This document shows, one piece after another, positions 28,466-36,025 of a DNA stretch of 64,000 nt. Under the pieces are notes generated by a model that was given only the letters and a program-made list of their open reading frames with translations, made no database searches and was not told the origin of the DNA. A program made the position numbers and the translations under genes. The stretch comes from a bacterium (GTDB lineage Bacteria; Pseudomonadota; Alphaproteobacteria; Acetobacterales; Acetobacteraceae), in the NCBI GenBank assembly GCA_026224825.1, contig JAMFRO010000057.1, positions 1 to 64,000 on the forward strand, read 5' to 3'. Position 1 is the first letter of the stretch, and the number at the start of each line of letters is the position of its first letter.

Positions 28466-28903
28466 ATGCAAAACTCTGCCGATCCGCAATCCAATTTCGA
28501 ACGCTGGTCGCAGGCCGCAGTGCCCGCACCGCCCGAATGGAACATGCCCGGCTGGGTGGAGACCATCAAACGCGGCGTGTTCGGGCGCTGTCCAAGCTGC
28601 AACGCAACACCGATTTTCGATGGTTATCTCAAGGTGCATGACAAATGCGGCAATTGCGCGGCACCTTTGGGCGACATGCCGGCCGATGACGCGCCGCCCT
28701 ATATCGCCATGCTCGTGGTGCTGCACTTCCTCGCTTTGTTCCTGGTGATTTTCTATCACGGCGGGTACCGGCCCGGCTTCGTCATGTCCGCGGTGCTGCT
28801 GATTCTGCTGGCACTGCTCTGCATGGCCGCCCTGCGCATGGCGAAGGGAGCGGTGATCGGCATTCTGCTGAAGCTGGGCCTGCGACGCGAGAAGCTCGAA
28901 TGA
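28466..28903 (+). CDS. DUF983 domain-containing protein
   Basis: A 145-residue membrane protein. A zinc-ribbon-like region (GRCPSCNATPIFDGYLKVHDKC, with CGNC following) is succeeded by two hydrophobic helices (YIAMLVVLHFLALFLVIFY and MSAVLLILLALLCMAAL), the standard DUF983 layout. The family is common in alphaproteobacteria and uncharacterised. The stop overlaps the start of the UPF0262 gene as ATGA, implying coupled translation. Confidence 0.9.
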   Translation: MQNSADPQSNFERWSQAAVPAPPEWNMPGWVETIKRGVFGRCPSCNATPIFDGYLKVHDKCGNCAAPLGDMPADDAPPYIAMLVVLHFLALFLVIFYHGGYRPGFVMSAVLLILLALLCMAALRMAKGAVIGILLKLGLRREKLE

Positions 28904-29376
28904 CATATGTGAAAGGCCGCCTCATCCGCATCGTCCTGGATGGTGAATCCCTGCACCGTCTCTCCCCTTTGCAGGAGGCCGACCTCGGCCAGGCGGTCAA
29001 GGATCTGCAAGGCGACAATGAATTCATCCCCGCCGCACAGCCCGGATTGCAGAGCCTGCTGCACCTCTCCATCCAGCAAGGCCGCCTGGTGTTCGACATT
29101 CGCGACCTCGAGGACGAGCCGGTGCAGATGGTGATCCTCGCCCTCGGCCCCTTCAAAATGTTGATCAAAGATTACCAAATGTTGCTGGATTCTTATGCCG
29201 GCGCCGTGGCCGAAGGACGCGAAGCACGCATCCAGGCCATCGATATGGGCAGGCGGGGCCTGCATAACGAAGGCGCTGAATTGATGACGGAACGGTTAAA
29301 AACCAAGGTGGAGATTGATTTTCCCACCGCACGGCGGCTATTCACCCTCGTCTGCGCACTGCACCAGAAGCTTTAG
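28900..29376 (+). CDS. UPF0262 family protein
   Basis: A 158-residue protein of the alphaproteobacterial UPF0262 family. Conserved stretches are RLIRIVLDGESL, FDIRDLEDEPVQ, LGPFKMLIKDYQMLLDSY and the C-terminal IDFPTARRLFTLVCALH. No catalytic motif is apparent, and function is unknown. It is coupled to DUF983 by a 4-nt overlap, and mtnA follows after 12 nt, so the three genes are probably one transcript. Confidence 0.9.
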   Translation: MTYVKGRLIRIVLDGESLHRLSPLQEADLGQAVKDLQGDNEFIPAAQPGLQSLLHLSIQQGRLVFDIRDLEDEPVQMVILALGPFKMLIKDYQMLLDSYAGAVAEGREARIQAIDMGRRGLHNEGAELMTERLKTKVEIDFPTARRLFTLVCALHQKL

Positions 29377-29388
29377 GATTTTGACACG

Positions 29389-30477
29389 ATGAAAATTGAC
29401 GGCACCCCCTATCGTTCAATCTGGGTGGATGAGGCCGATGGCTGGTCCGTCCGCATCATCGACCAAACCAAGCTGCCCTGGTCTGTCGACATCGTCCGCG
29501 TCACCGATGTGGATACGATGGCGCATGCCATCAAGGCCATGCTGGTGCGCGGCGCGCCGCTCATCGGCGCCTCCGCCGCTTACGGCGTCGCCCTCGCTCT
29601 GCGCGCCGACGCTTCCGATTCCAATCTGCGCAGCGCACTCACCCTGCTGGGCGAAACCCGCCCCACCGCCATCAACCTGCGCTGGGCCCTGGCACGCATG
29701 GAGAAGGTGTTAACGCCGCTCACACAAAATGCCCGCGTGGCCGCCGCCTATGCCGAGGCGCTGCGCATCTGCGATGAGGATGTCGCCACCAACGAAGCCA
29801 TCGGCCGCACCGGCCTGCCTCTGCTCGCAGCGCACGGCAAGGATGGACGGCGCATCAACGTGCTCACCCATTGCAATGCCGGATGGATCGCCACGGTGGA
29901 TTGGGGCACCGCCCTCGCACCTATTTATATGGCGCATGACTCCGGCCTGAACGTGCATGTGTGGGTCGAGGAAACCCGCCCGCGCAACCAGGGCGCCTCC
30001 CTCACCGCCTGGGAGCTCGGCAAGCACGGCGTGCCGCACACCGTCATCGCCGATAATGCCGGTGGGCATATGATGCAGCGCGGCGATGTCGATCTCGTCA
30101 TCGTCGGCACCGACCGCGTGACCCGCGCAGGCGACGTCGCCAACAAGATCGGCACCTATTTGAAGGCGCTGGCCGCGGTCGATAACAACATCCCCTTCTG
30201 GGTGGCACTTCCCTCCTCCACCATCGACTGGACGATCAGCAACGGGCTTACCGACATTCCGATTGAGGAACGGTCGCCTTTGGAGGTGACAACCATGACC
30301 GGCCGCGCTTTGGATGGTTCCATCGCCACCGTGCGCATCGTGCCCACCTCCAGCCCCGCCGCCAACCCGGCCTTCGATGTCACTCCGGCACGTCTCGTCA
30401 CCGGGCTGATCACCGAGCGGGGCTTGTGCGATGCCAACGAGGCGGCACTGACCGAGATGTTCCAGGACCTTGCGTAA
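29389..30477 (+). CDS. mtnA: S-methyl-5-thioribose-1-phosphate isomerase
   Basis: A 362-residue isomerase of the eIF2B-like family that converts methylthioribose-1-phosphate to methylthioribulose-1-phosphate in methionine salvage. Key parts are AMLVRGAPLIGASAAYG near the N-terminus, the catalytic Cys in NVLTHCNAGWIAT and the catalytic Asp in IVGTDRVTRAGDVANKIGTY. No other methionine-salvage gene is adjacent. Its stop lies inside a 15-bp tandem repeat that also encodes the start of the next gene. Confidence 0.95.
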   Translation: MKIDGTPYRSIWVDEADGWSVRIIDQTKLPWSVDIVRVTDVDTMAHAIKAMLVRGAPLIGASAAYGVALALRADASDSNLRSALTLLGETRPTAINLRWALARMEKVLTPLTQNARVAAAYAEALRICDEDVATNEAIGRTGLPLLAAHGKDGRRINVLTHCNAGWIATVDWGTALAPIYMAHDSGLNVHVWVEETRPRNQGASLTAWELGKHGVPHTVIADNAGGHMMQRGDVDLVIVGTDRVTRAGDVANKIGTYLKALAAVDNNIPFWVALPSSTIDWTISNGLTDIPIEERSPLEVTTMTGRALDGSIATVRIVPTSSPAANPAFDVTPARLVTGLITERGLCDANEAALTEMFQDLA

Positions 30478-31243
30478 AAGGATCTGGCGTAAAAGGATCT
30501 GGCGTAAAGCGTTTTCGCTCCTCCTCCTGGCACTCGGCGGCTGCGTGGCAAACCACGCGCCGCCGTTTGCTAACGCGCCGTACCAGAATTTCTCCCGCAG
30601 TGCGGCAATCGCCATCGCCACGGATGAATGGCACCTCTGGGGCGACCGCGTCGGCGAGCCGCCGGACTACACACAAACCGAATCCAGCATGGGCGAGCGC
30701 CAACAAGGCCTATGGCAGCGCATCGGCGAATATTGGTGGGAAGGAATGAATAGCGGGGCGCCTGAGTCGCGCTGGACCGGCAAGCATGACGCGCAGGGTA
30801 AAATCTTCCCCATCGCGGTGAACGGGCAATACGCCTGGTCCGCCGCTTTCATCTCTTATATAATGCGCATCGCCGGCGCCGGCCCCCATTTTCCCTACGC
30901 GGCGGACCACGCCACTTATATTAACTACGCGGCACAGCCCGGCGGAGCAAAAATACTTATCGCCGAAAACCCCGCCACCTACGCGCCGCAGCCAGGCGAC
31001 CTCGCCTGTTTTGCCCGCGGCCACGCGCACGCCCTCACCTTCGCCGACCTGCCCACGTCCTATAATTTCCCCGCGCATTGCAGCATCGTCGTCGCCACCA
31101 GCGCAGGCGATATCGACATCATAGGCGGCAATGTGGATGACGCGGTGGTGCTGGAACACATCACCACGAATGCACAGGGGCTGCTCACGAACGACCAGGA
31201 AAACTGGCTCGTGGTTTTGCGTGTATTATATAGAGAAGAATAA
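30470..31243 (+). CDS. DUF2272 domain-containing lipoprotein
   Basis: A 257-residue predicted lipoprotein. The signal region MRKRIWRKRIWRKAFSLLLL is unusually basic because of a duplicated RKRIW, and ends at a lipobox with Cys25 (LALGGC). The DUF2272 domain is seen in QYAWSAAFISYIMRIAGAG, YAPQPGDLACFAR and HCSIVVATSAGDIDIIGGN, a pattern reminiscent of NlpC/P60-like cell-wall hydrolases (Cys at 173-180 region, His later), but activity is unproven. The only available start is TTG at 30470, overlapping the mtnA stop by 8 nt. Confidence 0.82.
   Translation: MRKRIWRKRIWRKAFSLLLLALGGCVANHAPPFANAPYQNFSRSAAIAIATDEWHLWGDRVGEPPDYTQTESSMGERQQGLWQRIGEYWWEGMNSGAPESRWTGKHDAQGKIFPIAVNGQYAWSAAFISYIMRIAGAGPHFPYAADHATYINYAAQPGGAKILIAENPATYAPQPGDLACFARGHAHALTFADLPTSYNFPAHCSIVVATSAGDIDIIGGNVDDAVVLEHITTNAQGLLTNDQENWLVVLRVLYREE
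30472..30508. repeat. 15-bp tandem repeat at the mtnA/DUF2272 junction
   Basis: Unit GCGTAAAAGGATCTG occurs twice in full (30472-30486, 30487-30501), then seven bases of a third copy. The first copy holds the mtnA stop codon; all copies are in frame for the next gene and encode RKRIW. Because the unit is a multiple of three, copy number can change without breaking either frame. Confidence 0.9.
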
Positions 31244-31246
31244 GCA

Positions 31247-31306
31247 GTTACTTTTTTGAAAAAAAGTAACCAAAAAACTTTTGCTCCAGCTTTTTCAAAA
31301 AGCTGG
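31247..31306. terminator. Paired palindromes, likely bidirectional terminator
   Basis: Two AT-rich hairpins between convergent genes: GTTACTTTTTT/AAAAAAGTAAC (31247-31257 with 31260-31270) and a perfect 10-bp CCAGCTTTTT/AAAAAGCTGG around a single C (31286-31306). T-tracts occur in the stems on both strands, so either transcript could end here. Confidence 0.65.
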
Positions 31307-31308
31307 CC

Positions 31309-32058
31309 TTACTCTGGCTCGCCTTGAATAGGGCTGACGCCCTGCCCCTCGATCATCGCGCTCGCCTCGGCAATCGCCGCCTCCAGCCGCGCCGTATCCG
31401 TGCCCTTGGCCACAATCGCCACGCCCCAACTGCCATCGCGCTGGAACGGATAGCTGCCGAGATCGGCATCGGCGAAGCGGTCCTGAATTTCGGAGAGCCC
31501 AGCGGCGATATTCCCCTCCATCACACCAATGCCGTAGACGGCACGCATCGCGATTGGCGTGCCGCGCGGCAAATCTTTCTCCAACGCCAGGAACATCGCC
31601 TGCATAATGCGCGGCACCCCGGCCATCACATGCACATTGCCCATGGTGAAGCCGGGCGCGATCGAGACCTCATTGCGGATCGGCACAGCCCCGCGCGGCA
31701 GCGTCGCCATGCGCCCCTGGGCTGCGTTCATGCGCGGGCCCAGATAATCCCGTAGCACCTTCATGGAAGGCTCATGCGCCTCCCAGGGCACACCAAACGC
31801 CGCCGCAATGCACTCGCTGGTTATATCATCATGCGTCGGCCCTATGCCGCCGGTGGTGAACACCATATCGTAAGCCGCGCGCAATTCATTCACCGTGCCG
31901 ATGATCCGCCCCGGCACATCCGGCACCACCCGCACCTCCTGCAATTTCACACCCAGCAGCGCCAGGTGCGTGGCGATGAACTGCACATTCACATCCTGCG
32001 TCCGGCCGGAGAGGATCTCATTGCCGATGATGATGATGGCGGCCGTCGGGTTGCTCAT
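31309..32058 (-). CDS. CinA-like molybdopterin-binding (MoCF) domain protein
   Basis: A 249-residue competence/damage-inducible CinA-type protein with only the MoCF domain: AAIIIIGNEILSGRTQDVN, then VFTTGGIGPTHDDIT, GFTMGNVHVMAGVPRIMQ and a C-terminal region rich in Ala/Glu. The C-terminal nicotinamide-nucleotide amidase domain of full CinA is absent, as in many alphaproteobacterial homologues, so a pyrophosphatase-type activity on ADP-ribose is possible but not shown. The ATG overlaps the stop of the GNAT-MutT gene (ATGA). Confidence 0.88.
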   Translation of the reverse strand: MSNPTAAIIIIGNEILSGRTQDVNVQFIATHLALLGVKLQEVRVVPDVPGRIIGTVNELRAAYDMVFTTGGIGPTHDDITSECIAAAFGVPWEAHEPSMKVLRDYLGPRMNAAQGRMATLPRGAVPIRNEVSIAPGFTMGNVHVMAGVPRIMQAMFLALEKDLPRGTPIAMRAVYGIGVMEGNIAAGLSEIQDRFADADLGSYPFQRDGSWGVAIVAKGTDTARLEAAIAEASAMIEGQGVSPIQGEPE

Positions 32059-33053
32059 AGAAAATCTCGCAGCATGGGGATGAGCGGCCGGTCCGCCGGC
32101 GGCATGGGATACTCGACCAGATCCGCCGGCGCGACCCAGGCCAGTTTCTGCCCCTCGCGCCCGCGCGGCTCACCTTTCCAGCGGCGGCATAAAAACACCG
32201 GCATCAGCAGGTGGAAACTATCGTACGCATGGCTGGCAAACACAAACGGCGCGAAGTCACGCGGCGCGGTCTCAATCCCCAGCTCCTCATGCAGCTCGCG
32301 CGCAAGTGCTGCCTCGGGCGTCTCGCCCTTCTCCATCTTGCCGCCGGGAAACTCCCACAGCCCGGCCATCTTCTTGCCCTCGGGCCGGCGCGCCAGCAAA
32401 ATCCGCCCCTGCGCGTCGATGAGCGCCACCGCCACCACCAGCACCACCCGGCCCGGCGCCGCGGATGTCGCCACCGGCACATCGCGCGCCAGCGTAAAAT
32501 GTTTCACCGGCATTTTCTGCCCCGGCCGGCAGGAGAATTCTTTTGTCCCCTTACCGCTCTGGGCAAAACCCAAACGGCTCAGCAGCGCCTCGGACACGTC
32601 ATTATCCGCCGCCACAGTGGCCGTCATATGGCCGATGGGCAGACCTGCGAATGCCCACTCCACCAGCCGCCTGGCGGCCTCCAGAGCGAAACCCTGGCCC
32701 CAATACGCCCGCCCCAGCCAGTACCCCAGCTCCGCGGTTTTCTGCGCCTTGCCCAGCCGCAGCCCGGCCACGCCGATCAATGTGCCGCTCTCCGCCTCCA
32801 CCAGCGCAAACTGCTCGGCGCGCCTATGCTCGCGGTCGTGCACGGAGGCGGCAATCCAGTCGGTTGCGAGCTGTGCTGGATAGGGAAACGGCGCATCCGG
32901 CAGGCGGCGGCAGATTTCCCAGTCATTGATAAGCCGGTGAAAAACAGGCGCATCCGCCGCCACAAGCGGGCGCAGCACCAGCCGCGTGGTGCGCAACACC
33001 GGCCCTGCGGGCAGGGCCGTGTCCGGTGCAAACGAATCGAACAGATCAGACAT
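32055..33053 (-). CDS. Fused GNAT acetyltransferase and MutT Nudix hydrolase
   Basis: A 332-residue two-domain protein. Residues 1 to about 180 form a RimJ/RimL-like GNAT domain (TTRLVLRPLVAADAPVFHRL; ELGYWLGRAYWGQGFALEA), and residues about 190-332 a MutT-type Nudix domain with box GGKMEKGETPEAALARELHE plus EELGIE. The Nudix half should hydrolyse oxidised (deoxy)nucleoside triphosphates such as 8-oxo-dGTP; the acetyl acceptor is unknown. The fusion is continuous, with no frameshift. It is divergent from proA and coupled to the cinA-like gene. Confidence 0.9.
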   Translation of the reverse strand: MSDLFDSFAPDTALPAGPVLRTTRLVLRPLVAADAPVFHRLINDWEICRRLPDAPFPYPAQLATDWIAASVHDREHRRAEQFALVEAESGTLIGVAGLRLGKAQKTAELGYWLGRAYWGQGFALEAARRLVEWAFAGLPIGHMTATVAADNDVSEALLSRLGFAQSGKGTKEFSCRPGQKMPVKHFTLARDVPVATSAAPGRVVLVVAVALIDAQGRILLARRPEGKKMAGLWEFPGGKMEKGETPEAALARELHEELGIETAPRDFAPFVFASHAYDSFHLLMPVFLCRRWKGEPRGREGQKLAWVAPADLVEYPMPPADRPLIPMLRDFL

Positions 33054-33111
33054 ACGGTTTTCTGTTTAGCGCGCTGTTGATATAACCGCCAGAACCGCGC
33101 ATTTCTCTCCC

Positions 33112-34374
33112 ATGAACGCGGAACCCGACCTCAACACGCAACTCATGGCCAATATGGGCGCCAAAGCCCGGAAAGCCGCAGCCGCTCTGGCGCGCCTGCC
33201 AGCCGCCGCGCGCGATGCCGCTTTGCGCGCCGCCGCCGCCGCCTTGCGTGAGGCTGCCCCCGCCATCATCGCCGCCAATACCAGGGACATGGAGGCCTTC
33301 ACAGGCACCGCCGCTTTTGGCGACCGCCTGCTGCTGAACCCCGCCCGGGTGGAAGCCATGGCACGCGGGCTGGAGGAGGTGGCCGACCTGCCCGACCCGC
33401 TCACCCGCACCCTCGCCGAATGGACCCGCCCCAACGGCTTGAAAATTTCCCGCATCGCCCAGCCCCTCGGCGTGCTCGGCATGATCTACGAGAGCCGCCC
33501 CAATGTCGGCGCGGATGCCGCCGCCATCGCGATCAAATCCGGCAACGCGATTCTGCTCCGTGGCGGCTCCGAGAGCCATCACTCCGCCGCCGCCATCAAC
33601 GCAGCACTTAACACCGGCTTCAGCAAAGCCGGCCTGCCCGCGCATGTGGTGCAAATCGCCCCCAGCACGGACCGCCGCTTCGTCGCCGCCATGCTCACCG
33701 CATCGGGCTTCATCGACCTCATCATCCCGCGCGGCGGCAAAGGCCTGGTGGAGCTGGTGCAGCGCGATGCCCGCGTGCCCGTACTCGCCCATGCCGAGGG
33801 CCTGAACCACACCTACATCCACGCCGCCGCCGATACCGCCATGGCCCGCACCCTGCTCGCCAACGCCAAAATGCGCCGCACCGGCATCTGCGGCGCCACA
33901 GAAACTTTGCTGCTCGACCTCGCCATCGCCCCCGCTCTGCTGCCCGTGCTGGTGGCCGATCTCGCTGCCCTGGGCTGCAGTTTCCATGCCGATGCCACCG
34001 CCTGCCTCATCTGCCCCGAGCTGCCCGCAGCGTCGGATAAAGATTTCGATACGGAATGGCTCGACGCCGTGCTGAACATCAAAATCGTCAACGGCGTGGA
34101 CGAGGCGCTGGCCCATATCACCCGCCACGGCAGCGAACACACGGACGCCATCATCACCGAGGATGCCGAGGTCGCCGAATATTTCCTCAGCCAGCTCGCC
34201 TCGGCCGTGGGCATGTGGAACGCCTCCACCCAGTTCTGCGACGGCGGCGAATTCGGCTTCGGCGCGGAAATCGGCATCGCCACCGGGCGCATCCACGCCC
34301 GTGGTCCCATCGGCCCGGAACAGCTCACCACCTTCAGGTATATCGTCCGAGGCACCGGCCAGGTGCGTCCCTGA
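33112..34374 (+). CDS. proA: Glutamate-5-semialdehyde dehydrogenase
   Basis: A 420-residue enzyme reducing gamma-glutamyl phosphate to glutamate semialdehyde with NADPH, the second step of proline synthesis. The catalytic Cys is C260 in RRTGICGATETLL; PLGVLGMIYESRPNV and RGGSESHHS are ProA signatures, and NASTQFCDGGEFGFGAEIGI is the conserved C-terminal part. proB is not in the window. The gene opens the proA-nadD-rsfS-rlmH string, and its stop codon overlaps the apparent nadD start. Confidence 0.96.
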   Translation: MNAEPDLNTQLMANMGAKARKAAAALARLPAAARDAALRAAAAALREAAPAIIAANTRDMEAFTGTAAFGDRLLLNPARVEAMARGLEEVADLPDPLTRTLAEWTRPNGLKISRIAQPLGVLGMIYESRPNVGADAAAIAIKSGNAILLRGGSESHHSAAAINAALNTGFSKAGLPAHVVQIAPSTDRRFVAAMLTASGFIDLIIPRGGKGLVELVQRDARVPVLAHAEGLNHTYIHAAADTAMARTLLANAKMRRTGICGATETLLLDLAIAPALLPVLVADLAALGCSFHADATACLICPELPAASDKDFDTEWLDAVLNIKIVNGVDEALAHITRHGSEHTDAIITEDAEVAEYFLSQLASAVGMWNASTQFCDGGEFGFGAEIGIATGRIHARGPIGPEQLTTFRYIVRGTGQVRP

Positions 34375-34979
34375 TCCCCAAATACGGTCACCGGCGCAAA
34401 ATACGCATCGGCCTGCTCGGCGGCTCGTTCAACCCGGCGCATGAGGGGCATCTGCATGTCGCCCGCCAGGCGATGATCCATTTGCGGCTGCACCAGCTCT
34501 GGCTCATGGTCTCCCCCGGCAACCCGCTGAAACCCCGCGCCGGCATGGCGCCTCTGGCCCAGCGCCTCGCCTCCGCCCAAAAAATCGCCGACGGCCGCCG
34601 CATCATGGCCACGGACATCGAATCCCGCCTCGGCACACGCTACACGGCGGACACCATACGCGAGCTAACCCGCCGTTTTCCCAGGGCAAAATTCGTCTGG
34701 CTCATGGGCGCCGACAACCTGCGCCAGCTCCCCCGCTGGGACCGCTGGACCCGCATCATGCACGCCATGCCCATGCTTATACTCCCCCGCCCCGGCGCCA
34801 CCCGCGCCGCACTGGCCAGCCCTGCCGCAAAGCGTTACGGAAAACATCGCCTTCCGGCGCGCTCTGGGCTATGCCTTGCCACGGCAGACTCCCCCGCCTG
34901 GATTCTGCTACCGGTGAAAGAGAACCCAGCCTCCGCCACCGAGCTAAGGCGGAAGAATGTAGAAGGAATAGCGCCATAA
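34371..34979 (+). CDS. nadD: Nicotinate-nucleotide adenylyltransferase, apparent CTG start
   Basis: About 202 residues. It transfers AMP from ATP to nicotinate mononucleotide in NAD synthesis. The nucleotidyltransferase motif is GLLGGSFNPAHEGH, followed by LMVSPGNPLK, FVWLMGADNL and the C-terminal SATELRRK (the ISSTxIR equivalent). No ATG, GTG or TTG lies in frame between the preceding non-coding-looking sequence and the GGSFNP motif. The best candidate is CTG at 34371, overlapping the proA stop as CTGA, just like the other NTGA overlaps nearby. The function is firm; the start is inferred. Confidence 0.88.
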   Translation: MIPKYGHRRKIRIGLLGGSFNPAHEGHLHVARQAMIHLRLHQLWLMVSPGNPLKPRAGMAPLAQRLASAQKIADGRRIMATDIESRLGTRYTADTIRELTRRFPRAKFVWLMGADNLRQLPRWDRWTRIMHAMPMLILPRPGATRAALASPAAKRYGKHRLPARSGLCLATADSPAWILLPVKENPASATELRRKNVEGIAP

Positions 34980-35083
34980 CCCGTCCGCCGACCCGCAAAA
35001 CCCCCGCCCGGGGTGCTGCCGCCTCCGCCGCCCCCCGCAAACGCGCGCCCAAAGCGCCAGTCAGCGGCGAGGCTCTGCCCGCC

Positions 35084-35503
35084 ATGCCCGGCTCGCCCCG
35101 CAAAAAAGCCGCCATCGCCGGCCCCAAGGGCAAAAAAACCGCGCCCAAACTGCCCGTGGAGCAGTTGGACCGGCTGCAGGCCGTCATCACCACCACGCTG
35201 GATGACGACAAGGCCGAGGACATCGTCGTCATCGACCTGGAAGGCCGCGCCAGCTTCGCCGACCGCATGATCATCGCGACAGGCATCGCCGACCGGCAGA
35301 TCGCCGCCATCGCGACGCATCTGCACGAAAAACTGCACGAGGCCGGCTTCCGCAAACCCCTCACCGAGGGCGCCAACGGCACCGACTGGGTGCTGATCGA
35401 CGCCGGCGACATCATCGTCCACCTCTTCAAACCCGAAGCCCGCTCACTCTACGGGCTGGAGAAAATGTGGTCCGCCGAGCTGGATGAGACCTCCGAGGGG
35501 TGA
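35084..35503 (+). CDS. rsfS: Ribosome silencing factor RsfS
   Basis: About 139 residues from the ATG at 35084. RsfS binds ribosomal protein uL14 and blocks subunit joining in starvation. The core is DKAEDIVVIDLEGRASFADR, then MIIATGIADRQIAAIATHL and TDWVLIDAGDIIVHLF. Upstream the frame stays open to 34871, and the stretch after the nadD stop encodes a basic Ala/Pro/Arg-rich tail (TPARGAAASAAPRKRAPK). The true protein may therefore carry an N-terminal extension with a non-standard start. It overlaps rlmH by 4 nt (GTGA). Confidence 0.9.
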   Translation: MPGSPRKKAAIAGPKGKKTAPKLPVEQLDRLQAVITTTLDDDKAEDIVVIDLEGRASFADRMIIATGIADRQIAAIATHLHEKLHEAGFRKPLTEGANGTDWVLIDAGDIIVHLFKPEARSLYGLEKMWSAELDETSEG

Positions 35504-35958
35504 GACTCCTCGCCATCGGCCGGGCGCCCGCCAAGGCGCCCGAGATGGAACTTTTGGCCCGCTACGCCAAACGGATAAAACCAGGGTTCGCCCTGGTGGA
35601 GTTTCCCGATGGCGTGGGGAGCCCCGCCGAGATTAAACGCCGCGAAGCCGATGCGCTTTTGGGCGCGCTCAAACCCGATGAATTCGTCATCGCTCTGGAC
35701 CAGGACGGGGCGGTGCCGGACTCACTGGAGCTGTCTCGCCTGCTCGCCGGCTGGACCGAACGCAGCAAAAAACTCGCTTTTGTGATCGGCGGCGCTGAGG
35801 GGCTGGACGCCGCGGTGTTGGCCCGCGCGGGTGCAAAACTATCCCTCGGCCGCCTCACCTGGCCGCACATGCTGGTGCGGCCGATGCTGGCCGAGCAGAT
35901 TTACCGCGCGCAGATGATTCTGGCGGGGCATCCGTATCACCGCGCGGGGCGGCCTTAG
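35500..35958 (+). CDS. rlmH: 23S rRNA (pseudouridine1915-N3)-methyltransferase
   Basis: A 152-residue SPOUT methyltransferase that methylates pseudouridine 1915 in helix 69 of 23S rRNA. It shows FVIALDQDGAVPDSLELSRL, the knot segment AFVIGGAEGLDAAVL and the C-terminal LTWPHMLVRPMLAEQIYRA with PYHRAGRP, the conserved tail that contacts the ribosome. The GTG start overlaps the rsfS stop. In related genomes gpmI usually follows soon; here two extra genes intervene. Confidence 0.95.
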   Translation: MRLLAIGRAPAKAPEMELLARYAKRIKPGFALVEFPDGVGSPAEIKRREADALLGALKPDEFVIALDQDGAVPDSLELSRLLAGWTERSKKLAFVIGGAEGLDAAVLARAGAKLSLGRLTWPHMLVRPMLAEQIYRAQMILAGHPYHRAGRP

Positions 35959-36025
35959 TACCTCCTTGCCCGCCCCTTCCCTGGAACACTATCATTATAT
36001 CCGAATCGATCATTCCAGAGGGCAT

